Positions 1 through 10,953 of a stretch of DNA of 50,002 nucleotides are shown piece by piece. Source of the DNA: Litorilinea aerophila (lineage in GTDB: Bacteria > Chloroflexota > Anaerolineae > Caldilineales > Caldilineaceae); assembly GCF_006569185.2 (NCBI RefSeq), contig NZ_VIGC02000039.1, positions 1 through 50,002 on the forward strand, given 5' to 3'. The translations under genes and the position numbers were made by a program. Below the pieces are notes generated by a model that ran no database searches, was not told where the DNA came from, and saw nothing but the letters and a program-made list of their open reading frames with translations. The number at the start of each line of letters is the position of its first letter. The first letter of the stretch is position 1.

Positions 1-312
1 ACCACCACGTAGGAGCTCAGCCGGGGCGGCACCGCCTCCCCGTTCACTGCCCGACAGCCGATGTACTGGATGCCTGCCGTGGCGAAGGTCAGCTCATGGC
101 GCCAGTGACCCTCCTCGTCCACCGTCACCGTGGCCACCACCTCCTCCCCCACGATGACCTCCACGTGGGCCCCAGGCTTGCCCGTGCCCCGAATCTCCAC
201 CACCTGCCCCACCACCGCCTGCACCGGCGACGCCACACACGTGGGCTGCACCGGCGTCGGGGTCACCGTCGGCGTATGAGTCTCCGTCGGCGTCGCAGTA
301 GGCAACGGCGTC
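1..312. repeat. Direct repeat copy A (312 bp, intragenic)
   Basis: Bases 1-312 match 469-780 with one difference seen by eye (C at 21, T at 489). The offset of 468 bp equals 156 codons, so the duplication keeps the frame of the minus-strand gene. It covers one Ig-like module and part of the TPT linker. The copy may continue beyond the left edge. Confidence 0.95.
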
Positions 313-1796
313 TCTGTCGCTGTGGGCGTCAAGGTGAAAGTCGGCGTGACCGTGGGCGTCTCCGTGGCCGTGGGGGTCGGCGTTTCTGTAGGTGTATGGG
401 TGGCCGTCGGGGTCGGCGTGTGAGTAGCCGTGGGCGTCTCGGTGGGCGTGGGCGTAGGCGGCGGCGCTACCACCACGTAGGAGCTCAGTCGGGGCGGCAC
501 CGCCTCCCCGTTCACTGCCCGACAGCCGATGTACTGGATGCCTGCCGTGGCGAAGGTCAGCTCATGGCGCCAGTGACCCTCCTCGTCCACCGTCACCGTG
601 GCCACCACCTCCTCCCCCACGATGACCTCCACGTGGGCCCCAGGCTTGCCCGTGCCCCGAATCTCCACCACCTGCCCCACCACCGCCTGCACCGGCGACG
701 CCACACACGTGGGCTGCACCGGCGTCGGGGTCACCGTCGGCGTATGAGTCTCCGTCGGCGTCGCAGTAGGCAACGGCGTCAGGGTGAAGGTCGGCGTAGA
801 CGTCGGCGTTTCTGTAGGCGTATGGGTGGCCGTCGGAGATGGTGTTTCTGTAGGTGTCTCCGTCGGGGTTTCAGTCGGCTGCGGCGTGCTCGTAGGCGTC
901 TCCGTCGCCGTGGGTGCTTCGGTGGGTGTCTCCGTCGGGCTCGCTGTGAAGGTGGCTGTGGGTGCTTCGGTGGGCGTCTCGCCAGGAGCGGGGGTTCTGG
1001 TGGCGACCTCCGCAGGAAGCACCGTAGGCGAAAGGGGCAGGGTAGCCGTCACAGTCACCGTTTCAGCCGGCACGATCCCTGCACCCTCAGCCGGCACTGT
1101 GGCAGTTCCAACCGAGGCCTGGATGGGGGTTGGAGTACTGGTTTCAGCCTGGGTAGCCGTGGGCACGGGCGTTGACGTCTCTGTGGGGAACTCCGTCGCC
1201 GTAGGGCTGGCCGTGAACGTGGCCGTCGCCGTGTCCGTCGGAAGCGGCGTCGCTGTCTCGGTAGGGGTCTCAGTAGGAGTCTCAGTCGGCGCTTCGGTTG
1301 GTGTTTGAGTAGGGGTCTCTGTTGGCGCTTCGGTCGGTGTTTCGGTGGATGTAGGCGCCACCGTTTCGGTAGGCGTCTCTGTCGGCACTGCCGTCGATGT
1401 CTCGGTGGGCAGCGCCGTGGCCGTAGGCGACGGCGCCTCCGCGGGCGCCCCAGGGGTCGGCGTGACGGTTGGCAGCACCGCGACTGCGGTCGTCGCAGTG
1501 ACGGTCACCGGGACGGTCACCGGGGCCGTCGGTGGGGTAGGAGCAGCGGTGTCAGTAGGCGAGGGCGCCGGAGTTGGCGAAACGGTTGGCTCGGCCGTGG
1601 CCGTTTCCACTGCCGCCGCGGCAATCTCTGGGGTGTAGGTGGGAACCGGGGTGGAGGTGGGCGTTGGACGAGCCATCCGGCTGCTGATGCTGTAGACCAC
1701 AAAGACGATGATGAACAGCGCGATCAGCAGGAGCAGAAACCAATATTTGGCAAAATCAAAGCGGCGGATGGCCCGGGGAGACCGTTTCGGTGACAT
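1..1796 (-). CDS. Membrane-anchored Thr/Pro-rich surface protein with repeated Ig-like modules (partial)
   Basis: The frame is open from an ATG at 1796 to the left edge without a stop, giving at least 598 residues; the C-terminus lies outside the window. Residues 1-14 are basic, about 15-35 form one hydrophobic segment ([19 protein letters not shown]), and then a long stretch of TPT/TET/PTE repeats begins. Two copies of a folded module of about 70 residues interrupt it, starting [20 protein letters not shown] and ending near [18 protein letters not shown]; each has two Cys that could pair. The layout suggests an N-terminal anchor, an extended stalk and beta-sandwich modules outside the membrane, so an envelope structural or adhesion role is an inference. 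The start lies 2 nt after the stop of the upstream small gene. The plus-strand reading of this region (Val/Gly- and Arg-rich) is a shadow. Confidence 0.85.
   Translation of the reverse strand, partial: MSPKRSPRAIRRFDFAKYWFLLLLIALFIIVFVVYSISSRMARPTPTSTPVPTYTPEIAAAAVETATAEPTVSPTPAPSPTDTAAPTPPTAPVTVPVTVTATTAVAVLPTVTPTPGAPAEAPSPTATALPTETSTAVPTETPTETVAPTSTETPTEAPTETPTQTPTEAPTETPTETPTETATPLPTDTATATFTASPTATEFPTETSTPVPTATQAETSTPTPIQASVGTATVPAEGAGIVPAETVTVTATLPLSPTVLPAEVATRTPAPGETPTEAPTATFTASPTETPTEAPTATETPTSTPQPTETPTETPTETPSPTATHTPTETPTSTPTFTLTPLPTATPTETHTPTVTPTPVQPTCVASPVQAVVGQVVEIRGTGKPGAHVEVIVGEEVVATVTVDEEGHWRHELTFATAGIQYIGCRAVNGEAVPPRLSSYVVVAPPPTPTPTETPTATHTPTPTATHTPTETPTPTATETPTVTPTFTLTPTATETPLPTATPTETHTPTVTPTPVQPTCVASPVQAVVGQVVEIRGTGKPGAHVEVIVGEEVVATVTVDEEGHWRHELTFATAGIQYIGCRAVNGEAVPPRLSSYVV
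469..780. repeat. Direct repeat copy B (312 bp, intragenic)
   Basis: Second copy of the 312-bp unit. Similarity stops at 780/312, where both continue as different TPT linker sequence. Near-identity including third codon positions points to a recent duplication or to gene conversion. Confidence 0.95.
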
Positions 1797-1798
1797 GT

Positions 1799-2071
1799 TC
1801 ACGCCTCCCCGTGGGTAGCACGCCCCGCCTCTCCGTCAGATTCTGTCCGCTCAGATTCTGTCCGGGTGGACGAAGGGGCATGGGATGGTTCCTCCAGCCT
1901 GGCCCGCAGGGCCTCCAGTTCAGCTTCGGCTTCCTCCAGCCGCTTGCGCAGACGCTTTTCCTCCGCCTCAGCTGCCTCGATACCACTTCGCCAGAAAGTC
2001 CAGTCAATGATCCACTCGATTACCCAGCCGATGATAAGACCTGCAATGAGACCAAGCCACAGCTGCGACAT
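1799..2071 (-). CDS. Small membrane protein with coiled-coil tail
   Basis: Family not recognised. From the chosen start it is 90 residues: a short N-terminus, one hydrophobic segment (LWLGLIAGLIIGWVIEWIID), then a charged heptad-like helix rich in Glu, Ala, Arg and Leu (EEKRLRKRLEEAEAELEALR), then a polar Ser/Thr/Glu tail. I chose the ATG at 2071 because GGAG sits 6 nt upstream; an in-frame ATG at 2089 adds six residues but has no Shine-Dalgarno. The stop is 2 nt before the ATG of the TPT-rich surface protein, so the two are almost certainly co-transcribed and may be translationally coupled. An anchoring or assembly partner role is inference. Confidence 0.75.
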   Translation of the reverse strand: MSQLWLGLIAGLIIGWVIEWIIDWTFWRSGIEAAEAEEKRLRKRLEEAEAELEALRARLEEPSHAPSSTRTESERTESDGEAGRATHGEA

Positions 2072-2296
2072 GTCCGTCTCCGTTCCCATGGTGCTGAATT
2101 AGATGTATCGGATCGGATGACTCCAGACTTCTTTCTACCATAGAACCAGGCAACAGACAAAAGCCCTCCTGGCAGCCGGAGAGTTGCGCAGAAAAGGCTG
2201 CGTGCACCACACCCTTTGTGGCCCTTGCAAAGAGAGGCGGCCGACAAGGTGGAGCCCAGCTACGCCGTGGGACGGTACGTCGAGGCGGTTGCCTGT

Positions 2297-2326
2297 TTGA
2301 CCTCTCCCCAAGGTCCGTAGCATAAT
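2297..2326 (+). promoter_or_regulatory. Putative promoter of the potassium transporter gene
   Basis: TTGACC (2297-2302) and CATAAT (2321-2326), each 5/6 to the sigma-70 consensus, with an 18-bp spacer, 65 bp upstream of the trkH-like start. It lies in the roughly 320-bp gap between two divergent genes; I see no other feature there. Confidence 0.5.
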
Positions 2327-2391
2327 CCCTCATACATGTCCAGGGTCATCCGACAGAAAATCAGCAGCAGGCAGCCCATGATGGCAAGTTC

Positions 2392-3909
2392 ATGAACACC
2401 GCAGCCGAGCCCCAATCCGATTCTCACGAGCCCGAAGAGCAGCGGCCGGCAGGAGCCGGGCCAGCAGCCGACCGACGGCGCCCGCCTCGGCTCCCCTACC
2501 AGCACAAGATACCCATTGTCGAAGAGGAACTGGAGCTACTGGACGATGAGACACCCGACGTCATTCCGCTGAAGCGTCGGCGGGAGTGGATGTCCGGCCC
2601 CTGGGTCCTGATCTTCGGCTTCGCCTTCATCATCCTGATCGGCACCGTGCTGTTGAAGTTGCCCTGGTCCGCAGCGCCGGGGAAGACCATCACCTGGTCA
2701 GAGGCCCTGTTCACATCCACCAGTGCCACCACCGTGACCGGCCTGGTGGTTCGCAACACCGCCCAGGACTTCTCCTTCTTCGGACAGTTGGTCATCCTCT
2801 TTCTGCTACAGGTGGGAGGCGTTGGTTTCATCTCGTTCAGCGTCCTCCTCTTTCGGCTGATCGGGCGGCGCATCACCCTGCAGACTCGCTTCATCGTACA
2901 GCAGAGCCTGGGCACCAGCCGGGTCAGCGGCGCCCTGGACCTGGCCCTGTACGTGCTGGGGGTCACCCTCTCCCTGGAAGCTGTGGGGGCTTTGCTCCTC
3001 TACCTGCGCTGGCGCAGCCATTTGCCCGAGGGTGAGGCCCTGTGGTACGCCATCTTCCACGCCATCAGCAGTTACTGCAACGCGGGCTTCGATCTCTTCT
3101 CCGGGACAGAGGCGGGCGTGCTCTTCGGTTTCGGCACCGACTGGTTCACCCTCCTGGTGATGGGAGTATTGATCCTGTTGGGCGGGTTCGGCATCACCGT
3201 CATGTACGACCTCTGGAGCTACCGTTTTGACCGCACCCTGGGGCTGAATACCCGCCTGACCCTGATCCTGGCCCTGGTTCTGACGGTGACCGGCACGGCC
3301 ATTGTGATGATCGACCCCAACCTGCACCGCAACCTCTTCCCGGACCTGAGCTGGGGCAAGCGCTTCGCCGTGGGGCTCTTTACGGTGGTCTCCGCGCGCA
3401 CGGCCGGCCTGACGATTCTACCCCTGGATCAGCTGAGCGAAGGCTCCCAGCTTATCATCATGCTCTGGATGTTCATCGGCGGCGCGCCGGCCAGCATGGC
3501 AGGGGGCGTCAGCACCAGCACCGTGGCCGTGTTGCTGGTGGCGGTGCTGGCCACGGCCCGAGGGCACTCGGCGGCGGTCTCCTTTCAGCGCACCCTGCCC
3601 AACGAGACCATCGCCAAGGCGGTGGCCATCATGACGGTGAGCACCCTGCTGGTTACGGTGGTTACCCTGATCCTTTCCCTGCGCCACGAAGGCGACATCT
3701 TCACCGTCGGCTTCGAAGTGGTGAGCGCCTTTGCCAACGCAGGCTATTCCCTGGATTTCACCAGCAAGCTCGACGCGGTGGGCCGCTACCTGATCGCGTT
3801 CACCATGTTCTGGGGGCGCCTGGGCCCCCTTACCATCGTGGTGGCCCTAGCCCAGAGCGAGCAGCCGACCCTGATCCGCTATCCGGAAGAACCGGTGATT
3901 TTGGGGTAA
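2392..3909 (+). CDS. trkH: TrkH/KtrB family potassium uptake protein
   Basis: 505 residues, predicted to be the membrane subunit of a Trk/Ktr potassium uptake system. Four pore-loop signatures are visible: TSATTVTGL (about 110-118), SSYCNAGFDLF, SARTAGLTI and SAFANAGYSLDF, with many hydrophobic helices between. The first membrane helix begins near residue 70, so there is an unusual hydrophilic, Pro/Arg-rich N-terminal extension of about 65 residues containing an acidic patch (EEELELLDDE). No TrkA/KtrA regulatory gene is in the window, so the gating subunit must lie elsewhere. No strong Shine-Dalgarno precedes the ATG, but no other in-frame start is seen close upstream. Length fits KtrB/TrkH. 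Confidence 0.9.
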   Translation: MNTAAEPQSDSHEPEEQRPAGAGPAADRRRPPRLPYQHKIPIVEEELELLDDETPDVIPLKRRREWMSGPWVLIFGFAFIILIGTVLLKLPWSAAPGKTITWSEALFTSTSATTVTGLVVRNTAQDFSFFGQLVILFLLQVGGVGFISFSVLLFRLIGRRITLQTRFIVQQSLGTSRVSGALDLALYVLGVTLSLEAVGALLLYLRWRSHLPEGEALWYAIFHAISSYCNAGFDLFSGTEAGVLFGFGTDWFTLLVMGVLILLGGFGITVMYDLWSYRFDRTLGLNTRLTLILALVLTVTGTAIVMIDPNLHRNLFPDLSWGKRFAVGLFTVVSARTAGLTILPLDQLSEGSQLIIMLWMFIGGAPASMAGGVSTSTVAVLLVAVLATARGHSAAVSFQRTLPNETIAKAVAIMTVSTLLVTVVTLILSLRHEGDIFTVGFEVVSAFANAGYSLDFTSKLDAVGRYLIAFTMFWGRLGPLTIVVALAQSEQPTLIRYPEEPVILG

Positions 3910-3910
3910 A

Positions 3911-3933
3911 GACGGTAGACAGTAGACGGTAGG
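3911..3933. repeat. GTAGACG word repeat
   Basis: The spacer after the potassium transporter gene reads GACGGTAGAC AGTAGACGGT AGG, a degenerate tandem of GACGGTA-like words. The same word is repeated at 49838-49879. Confidence 0.7.
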
Positions 3934-3944
3934 AAGAGTGGAGT

Positions 3945-4850
3945 ATGCGTCAAGCGCCTTTGCCTGTGATTTTGAGCTGCCCCCATGGGGGCCTGGAGGT
4001 GCCGCCCCAGGTGGCCGAGCGTCTCGCGGTGGATAGGGTGACCCTCTACAACGACTGTGACCTGTGGGTGGATCAGCTTTTCGATTTCGGCCATCCGGAT
4101 CTCCAGCCCCTGATCCCGGCAGGAGTGGGGTCCGGCGTGCTGGCCCAGGTGACCATGCCCATCGCCCGGGCCCTCATCGATGCCAACCGGCCACCAGACG
4201 ACCTGGACAATCCCGATGGGGCCGTCAAGTCCATGTCCAGCTATGGTGTTCCCCTGTACCGCGAGCCCCTCGAGCAGGAGCTCAAGCAGCAACTGCTGGA
4301 CAGCTACTGGCGCCCCTATCACCAGGCCCTGGCCGACGCCCTCCACCGCCATGCCGGCCAGGTGAAGCTGCTGTTGGATTGCCACAACATGGCCCAGGTA
4401 GGCCCCTCGGCCTATCACAAGGCGGGCGCGCCCCGCCCCCTCATCTGCCTGGGCAATGGGGGCGATGCCCAGGGCGAACCCCGCCCGGGAGTGCCCCACG
4501 TCTCCTGCCCACCCTGGCTGATCCAGGCCGCGGCCACGCTGGCAGCCGAACTGTTCCAGGATCTCCCCCTGTTGGAACCGGAAGCAGGCATACAGCCACC
4601 AGTGGTCGCCATCAACGATCCTTATCCTGGCGGCTACATTCTGCGGGCCTATGGCCCGGGCGGGCCCCTGGCTCCCCCGGATGCCCCACCGGCTATGATG
4701 ATTGAGATCAACCGTGGTCTCTTCGTGGGCAACCAGCGGGCCGATACACCCATGCGGCCGCCCCATCAGGAGCGCATTCACGCCATCCGCGAGCGGCTAT
4801 ACCGGTGGCTACTCGGCGTGTTGGATCTGCTGGAGGCGGGGTCGGTTTGA
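3945..4850 (+). CDS. N-formylglutamate amidohydrolase family protein
   Basis: 301 residues. The N-terminus has the family-like segment VILSCPHGGLEVPP, followed by DCDLWVDQLFDFG, DANRPPDDL, LLLDCHNMA and MIEINRGLF, which match the N-formylglutamate amidohydrolase (FGase, HutG-type) fold, a zinc-dependent deformylase. Family members release formate from N-formyl amino acids, often in histidine degradation. No hut genes lie nearby, so the physiological substrate is open. The ATG follows GGAAGAG/GTGGAG-rich sequence. The gene ends just before a small plus-strand ORF and probably belongs to the same transcript. Confidence 0.75.
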   Translation: MRQAPLPVILSCPHGGLEVPPQVAERLAVDRVTLYNDCDLWVDQLFDFGHPDLQPLIPAGVGSGVLAQVTMPIARALIDANRPPDDLDNPDGAVKSMSSYGVPLYREPLEQELKQQLLDSYWRPYHQALADALHRHAGQVKLLLDCHNMAQVGPSAYHKAGAPRPLICLGNGGDAQGEPRPGVPHVSCPPWLIQAAATLAAELFQDLPLLEPEAGIQPPVVAINDPYPGGYILRAYGPGGPLAPPDAPPAMMIEINRGLFVGNQRADTPMRPPHQERIHAIRERLYRWLLGVLDLLEAGSV

Positions 4851-4925
4851 TGGTTGTGGCTCGTCGACTGCGGCGTAGCAACGCTGTTTATGGCTACACG
4901 AAATAAAGAGGGGGCACCGTTTCCC

Positions 4926-5327
4926 ATGGATGAGGCTGAACGCACCCACATCTACAAATTGACCGACGACGGCGAACTGCTGCTCGGCTATGTGGGCCCC
5001 GACCAGGTCATCTACAAGCTGCGCTGGAACGAGGGCCGTCCCGTGGGCCGGGTGGATGACCAGGGCCGGGTCTTCCGCTTCACCCAACACGACGAGCGGG
5101 AACTGGGCTACTTCACCGCCCGGGGCACCATCCACAGCCATGGCCTCTTCGAAGGCGGCGACCTGGGTTGGGTGGAGCCAGACGGCGTGGTCATCCAGGC
5201 CGGGCTCATCTTCGGCGAAGAAGAAGTGGGACGAGTCGACGGCCCCCGCCCCATCGCCGCTGCAGCCGCCCTGCTCCTCCTCTTCCTGCCAGATGAAGCC
5301 GAACAGAACCGACAGATGCGACGTTGA
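4926..5327 (+). CDS. Hypothetical beta-rich protein with hydrophobic C-terminus
   Basis: Not recognised. From the chosen start it has 133 residues. The body shows repeated short beta-hairpin-like units ([54 protein letters not shown]) of the form G-x-V-D/E-x-x-G-x-V. A hydrophobic run [13 protein letters not shown] lies near the C-terminus and could be a tail anchor or part of the core. An ATG at 4926 has a GAGGGGG 11 nt upstream; an ATG at 4890 and a TTG at 4854 in the same frame have no ribosome site. It sits between the amidohydrolase and an alpha/beta hydrolase on the same strand. Function unknown. Confidence 0.6.
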   Translation: MDEAERTHIYKLTDDGELLLGYVGPDQVIYKLRWNEGRPVGRVDDQGRVFRFTQHDERELGYFTARGTIHSHGLFEGGDLGWVEPDGVVIQAGLIFGEEEVGRVDGPRPIAAAAALLLLFLPDEAEQNRQMRR

Positions 5328-5378
5328 ATCGACCGGCAACCGCCAACGGTGTGCCATCACAACGAGAAAACCAGAACG

Positions 5379-6245
5379 ATGCCCATGTCCCAGATTCGGA
5401 CCGCTTTTTATGAAACGCCACGGATGACTTTCCACTGCCGAATACACGGAGATGAGGATGGCCTGCCCATGCTCCTCCTCCACGGCAGTTTCGCCAGCAG
5501 CCGCTGGTGGGAACCCTTCCTGAACATCCTCCCCAATGAAATCCTGGCCGTCGCGCCCGATCTGCGGGGCTGCGGCCAGAGCGACAAGAGCGAAACCGGC
5601 TATGCCATTGAGGAACAGGCCGAGGACGTCTGGGCTCTGGTCCAGGCCCTGGAATGGGACGAGTTCGATCTGGTCGGCCATTCCAGCGGCGGCGCCATCG
5701 CCATGGAATTTGCCCTGCAGCACATGGAGCGCCTCCACAGCCTGATCCTGGTGGACAGTGCGCCGGCCGAGGGCGTTTTCACGCCGGTGGATGCCTATGT
5801 TCTGTTGGAACGCATGAAAACCGACCCTGAATTACTACGCGAAGGACTCAAGGTGTTGATGCCCACCTGGCACGACGATGAAGGCGATCCAGAGCGCCGG
5901 CGCTTCCTAGATCAACTAGTGGCGGATGCCCAACAGATGGCGCCGGCTGCCTTCACCGCCATCGCCGACGCCTTAGGCCGGTGGAACCGATTCCACGAGG
6001 TTCGCCACCTGACCCTGCCCACCCTCCTCATCTGGGGCGACCAGGATGAGATCGTGGATCGGGACGCCACTACCCGCACCCTGATCGCCATTCCCGGCGC
6101 GGCGAATCTGGAGATCCTGCGCCAGGTGGGCCACAGCCCCATGATTGAGGCACCGGTGGCCCTGGCCGAACGGATGATTGACTTTATCACCGACGAATTC
6201 GAGGAATACGAAGCCATCCGAGAGATGGCTGAAGAGGAGGAGTGA
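5379..6245 (+). CDS. Alpha/beta hydrolase fold protein
   Basis: 288 residues from the chosen start. Classic features in order: LLLHGSFAS (oxyanion hole), DLRGCGQSDK, the nucleophile elbow GHSSGGAIA with its Ser, the Asp-containing segment WGDQDEIVDRD, and the His-containing GHSPMIEAP, giving a complete Ser-Asp-His triad. The substrate cannot be told from sequence; members include esterases, lipases and lactonases. ATGs at 5379 and 5385 and a GTG at 5349 are all possible starts and none has a good Shine-Dalgarno; the family fold begins near FYETPRMTFHCRIHG. The C-terminus is acidic (AEEEE). The stop codon lies inside a hairpin that may end the transcript. Confidence 0.85.
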   Translation: MPMSQIRTAFYETPRMTFHCRIHGDEDGLPMLLLHGSFASSRWWEPFLNILPNEILAVAPDLRGCGQSDKSETGYAIEEQAEDVWALVQALEWDEFDLVGHSSGGAIAMEFALQHMERLHSLILVDSAPAEGVFTPVDAYVLLERMKTDPELLREGLKVLMPTWHDDEGDPERRRFLDQLVADAQQMAPAAFTAIADALGRWNRFHEVRHLTLPTLLIWGDQDEIVDRDATTRTLIAIPGAANLEILRQVGHSPMIEAPVALAERMIDFITDEFEEYEAIREMAEEEE

Positions 6246-6269
6246 CAGACTCTGTTAGAATCTGTCACT
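6241..6269. terminator. Hairpin between convergent genes
   Basis: AGTGACAGA (6241-6249) and TCTGTCACT (6261-6269) form a perfect 9-bp stem with an 11-nt loop. The left arm includes the hydrolase stop codon. It is not followed by a strong T run, so termination is likely but not certain. The gene on the other side (purA) converges on it. Confidence 0.5.
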
Positions 6270-6348
6270 CCCTTTGCAGATTCGAGCCACAGATTTCACA
6301 GATGACCCTGCTGCAGGAACACCCCGGAGAGGCAGAGGGCGCGAACTC

Positions 6349-7659
6349 TTACCGTGAGGCAGGCGCGGCCGCAGTCGTGAAGACAGCGTCCACTTCGAAC
6401 ATCTGGTCCCGCTCCGGCCCTACGGAGACGTAGTCCACCTTCACCCCGGCCAGCTCGCTCAGCCGCCGGATGTAGGCCTGGGCGGCCGGCGGCAGGTCGG
6501 CCCAGCGGCGGCACGCCTGGGTGGAAGTCTGCCAGCCCGGCCACTCCTCGTAGACCGGGGTCACCTGGAAGAGGACCGGCGTGTCCGGCATGGAATCGGT
6601 GATCACTTCGCCGCTGGGCAGTCGATACCCCACACAGATTTTAATGGTCTCGAAGGTATCCAGGACATCCAGCTTGGTGATGGCCAGGCCGGTCATGCCG
6701 TTGAGCCAGGCCGCGTAGCCGATGGCCACCCCGTCGAACCAGCCACACCGGCGGGGACGGCCGGTGGTGGCGCCGTATTCGCCCCCCAGTTCCCGCAGCC
6801 GTTCGCCGTCGGCATCGTGCAGTTCGACCGGGAAGGGGCCGTCCCCCACCGCGGTGCTGTAGGCCTTGACCACGCCGATAACCCGGTCAATGGCCCGGGC
6901 AGGCAGGCCGGCGCCGGAGCTGGCATAGGCCGCGGTGGGATTGCTGCTGGTCACGTAGGGGTAGATGCCCCAGTCCAGATCCCGCATGACGCCCAGCTGC
7001 CCTTCCAGCAGGATGGAGCGCCGCTCCTGGACGGCACGGCGCAGCAGGGGGACGGTATCCACGATGCGGGTGGCCAGCTTCTGGCGATAGGCCATGCAAA
7101 GCTCGTAGAGTTCCTGACCGTCCACCGGTTCTCCACCCAGGATCTCAATCTTGCGGTTGACCGTGCGCAGGGCATTGTCCAGGCGGCTCTCCAGCCATTC
7201 CGGCTGCAGCAGGTCGCCGATGCGCAGGCCAGCGCGGGCCGCCTTGTCCGCGTAGGCCGGCCCGATGCCCCGCTTGGTGGTGCCGATGGTATCCTCGCCC
7301 CGGGCGGCTTCTTCCAGTTCATCCAACAGTCGGTGGTATGGCATCACCATCTGGGCCCGGGCGCTGATCCAGAGGTTGCTCAGATCGACCCCTGCCGCTT
7401 CCAGCTGGGCCATCTCATCCAGCAGAGCGCCGGGGTTAACCACGCAGCCCGAGCCAATGATGTTCTGGGTGTTGGGATTGAAGATGCCACTGGGGATCAG
7501 GTGCAGGGCGTGTTTGCCGTACTGGTTGATGACCGTATGGCCGGCGTTGTCTCCCCCCTGGAACCGGATCACCACATCGGCCTGCTGGGCCAGATAATCG
7601 ATGATGCGACCTTTTCCCTCATCGCCCCACTGGGCACCCACCACTGCGGTTACTGACAT
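6349..7659 (-). CDS. purA: Adenylosuccinate synthetase
   Basis: 436 residues, full length. Catalyses GTP-dependent ligation of IMP and aspartate to adenylosuccinate, the first step from IMP to AMP, in the cytosol. The GDEGKGR loop carries the catalytic Asp13 and Lys17, and GDNAGHTV carries His41. [15 protein letters not shown] and [14 protein letters not shown] are further family blocks. The GDEGKGR loop has Arg where Lys is more usual. The ATG at 7659 is preceded by AAGGTGG; a GTG at 7668 overlaps that Shine-Dalgarno and is rejected. It is the last gene of a minus-strand run that also holds guaB, so both purine branches from IMP are close together. Confidence 0.97.
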   Translation of the reverse strand: MSVTAVVGAQWGDEGKGRIIDYLAQQADVVIRFQGGDNAGHTVINQYGKHALHLIPSGIFNPNTQNIIGSGCVVNPGALLDEMAQLEAAGVDLSNLWISARAQMVMPYHRLLDELEEAARGEDTIGTTKRGIGPAYADKAARAGLRIGDLLQPEWLESRLDNALRTVNRKIEILGGEPVDGQELYELCMAYRQKLATRIVDTVPLLRRAVQERRSILLEGQLGVMRDLDWGIYPYVTSSNPTAAYASSGAGLPARAIDRVIGVVKAYSTAVGDGPFPVELHDADGERLRELGGEYGATTGRPRRCGWFDGVAIGYAAWLNGMTGLAITKLDVLDTFETIKICVGYRLPSGEVITDSMPDTPVLFQVTPVYEEWPGWQTSTQACRRWADLPPAAQAYIRRLSELAGVKVDYVSVGPERDQMFEVDAVFTTAAAPASR

Positions 7660-7682
7660 GGAATCCACCTTCTAGCTTGCTT

Positions 7683-7783
7683 AGGTGACTACGTGACAAC
7701 GTAACAACGTGACAACGTAACCATGTACGGTCTCGGCACTCTATCACCTAATCACCCAGTCTAATCACCCGGTCACCTACTTG
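7683..7783. repeat. Word-like repeats upstream of purA
   Basis: The spacer holds degenerate tandems of GTGACTACGTGACAACGTAA / CAACGTGACAACGTAACC and then ATCACCTAATCACCC / TAATCACCCGGTCACC. They are low-complexity strings of 5-7 base words with no coding capacity. The second block ends in the tail of the SDR gene. Confidence 0.7.
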
Positions 7784-8526
7784 GCCGATTCGCCGCCATC
7801 GATGGTCAAGACGGCCCCGGTGATGAAGCGGGCTTCATCAGAACAGAGAAAAGCCACGGCCCGGGCGATGTCCTCGGGCTGGCCGATAGTGCCCAACGGG
7901 ATCAGGGGCAATTGGGCCTTGAAGAAATCTTCCGGCATGCCCTCAAAGGCTTCCGTTCGGATCAGGCCGGGCCGGATCACGTTGGAGCGAACGCCCAGCC
8001 GGGCCAGCTCCAGGGCCAGTTTGCGGCTGAGCCCCTCCAGCCCGGCCTTGCTGGCGGCATAGGCAGCATCGTCGAATTCGCCGGCGATGCTGCTGATGCT
8101 GCTGATGTGCAGGATGTTGCCCCGGCTGGCAATCAGGTGGGGCACGGCCGCCTGGACCATGGCAAAGGCGCCATCCAGGTTGATGGCCATCACGTGACGC
8201 CAGGCCTCGAAGGGCATCTCCTCCACACCCATACCCGCGGAGACGGCTGCGTTGTTCACCAACACATCCAGCCGACCGAAGCGGTCCACCACCACCTGGA
8301 CGATGGCCTGGGCGTCGGTGGAGATATCCCCCGGCACCGCCACCACTTCATGGCCCGCCGCCCGCAGCTCCGCCGCCTTGGCCTCCAGGAGATGGGCACG
8401 GCGCCCCACCAGGCCGACCGCCGCGCCCTCCTGGGCCAGCTGGGTGGCAATGGCTGCGCCGATCCCGGTGCTGCTGCCCGTGACCAGGGCGACCTTGCCT
8501 TCAAAGCGCCTGTGCCGGGCGTTCAA
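7777..8526 (-). CDS. Short-chain dehydrogenase/reductase (SDR)
   Basis: 249 residues, the usual classical SDR length. TGSSTGIG near residues 16-23 is the Rossmann NAD(P)-binding motif, NNAAVS is the structural Asn motif, and the Ser plus YAASKAG (Tyr-x-x-x-Lys) form the active site; the C-terminus ends [10 protein letters not shown]-like ([13 protein letters not shown]). The substrate is unknown; 3-oxoacyl-ACP reductase-like. The TTG start is chosen because GAGG lies 7 nt upstream and because it overlaps the bioY stop as TTGA, a typical translational coupling. Being coupled to a biotin transporter suggests, weakly, a link to biotin or acyl-chain metabolism. Confidence 0.9.
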   Translation of the reverse strand: MNARHRRFEGKVALVTGSSTGIGAAIATQLAQEGAAVGLVGRRAHLLEAKAAELRAAGHEVVAVPGDISTDAQAIVQVVVDRFGRLDVLVNNAAVSAGMGVEEMPFEAWRHVMAINLDGAFAMVQAAVPHLIASRGNILHISSISSIAGEFDDAAYAASKAGLEGLSRKLALELARLGVRSNVIRPGLIRTEAFEGMPEDFFKAQLPLIPLGTIGQPEDIARAVAFLCSDEARFITGAVLTIDGGESAK

Positions 8527-9110
8527 CGGAGATCCTCACTGCTGCGATAGTCCAAAAAATAGCGCCCGCCCCGGGCCACCAGCGCCGCCACCACAGCTTT
8601 GGCCAGGTCTACACCGATGAAGGGCACCACCCCCTTCCAGAAGGCCTGCCCCCAGTCCTGCAGGACCACGGCCAGCCAGGACATACCCACCAGGTAGATG
8701 ACCAACACGCCGGCCAGGCCCGCTACAAAGCTGCGCAGGGTCAGTATCCAGCCCTGCTCCCGGACGTTCTCCACCAGGGCGCCGGTCACGTAGGCCGCGG
8801 GCACGAAGCCCACCAGGTAGCCGGCAGTGGGGCCGGCAAAGACACCCGGGCCGCCCATGCCGCTGGCGCTAAGGGGAGCGCCGGCCAGGATGGCCCCCAG
8901 GTAGAGGAGCTGGCTGGCTGCGCCGCCACGCGCGCCCAACACCAGGCCACTCAACAGAACGGCCAGCACCTGCAGGGTGATGGGCACGGGCGTAAAGGGC
9001 AAAGGGATGGTGATGCGCGCGGTGGTGGCGGTTAACAGGGCAAAGAAGGCGATGCCGATGCCGGCGGCCACTCGAGGCCGCGCCAGGCTGCGGATGGTCG
9101 TGTCGAACAT
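8523..9110 (-). CDS. bioY: BioY biotin transporter (ECF substrate-binding subunit)
   Basis: 195 residues from the ATG at 9110, nearly all hydrophobic helices. The blocks [36 protein letters not shown] and [17 protein letters not shown] are typical of BioY, the S component that binds biotin and works alone or with the ECF ATPase module. No ecfA or ecfT genes are present here. A longer frame reaching to 9191 has no good start; ACGAGG lies about 10 nt before the chosen ATG. Its stop overlaps the SDR start. A pair of 14-bp direct repeats sits 25-57 bp upstream. Confidence 0.93.
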   Translation of the reverse strand: MFDTTIRSLARPRVAAGIGIAFFALLTATTARITIPLPFTPVPITLQVLAVLLSGLVLGARGGAASQLLYLGAILAGAPLSASGMGGPGVFAGPTAGYLVGFVPAAYVTGALVENVREQGWILTLRSFVAGLAGVLVIYLVGMSWLAVVLQDWGQAFWKGVVPFIGVDLAKAVVAALVARGGRYFLDYRSSEDLR

Positions 9111-9134
9111 GGTGCACAAACCTCGTCGGAGTTT

Positions 9135-9167
9135 CTGACGTGATGTTGAAATGCTGACGTGATGTTG
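9135..9167. repeat. 14-bp direct repeats upstream of bioY
   Basis: CTGACGTGATGTTG occurs at 9135-9148 and again at 9154-9167, spaced 19 bp, between the guaB stop and bioY start. It could be a regulator site for bioY or simply one of the word-like spacer repeats of this genome. Confidence 0.6.
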
Positions 9168-9204
9168 CCAAAATGGTACCGGGCGCTGCAACCAGCGCCC
9201 CTAC

Positions 9205-10944
<1,740 letters not shown>

Positions 10945-10953
<9 letters not shown>

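Noticed and set aside
96-1793. Plus-strand Arg/His-rich and Val/Gly-rich ORFs
   Set aside because: They are the reverse readings of the TPT repeat gene on the minus strand, which is the sensible protein.
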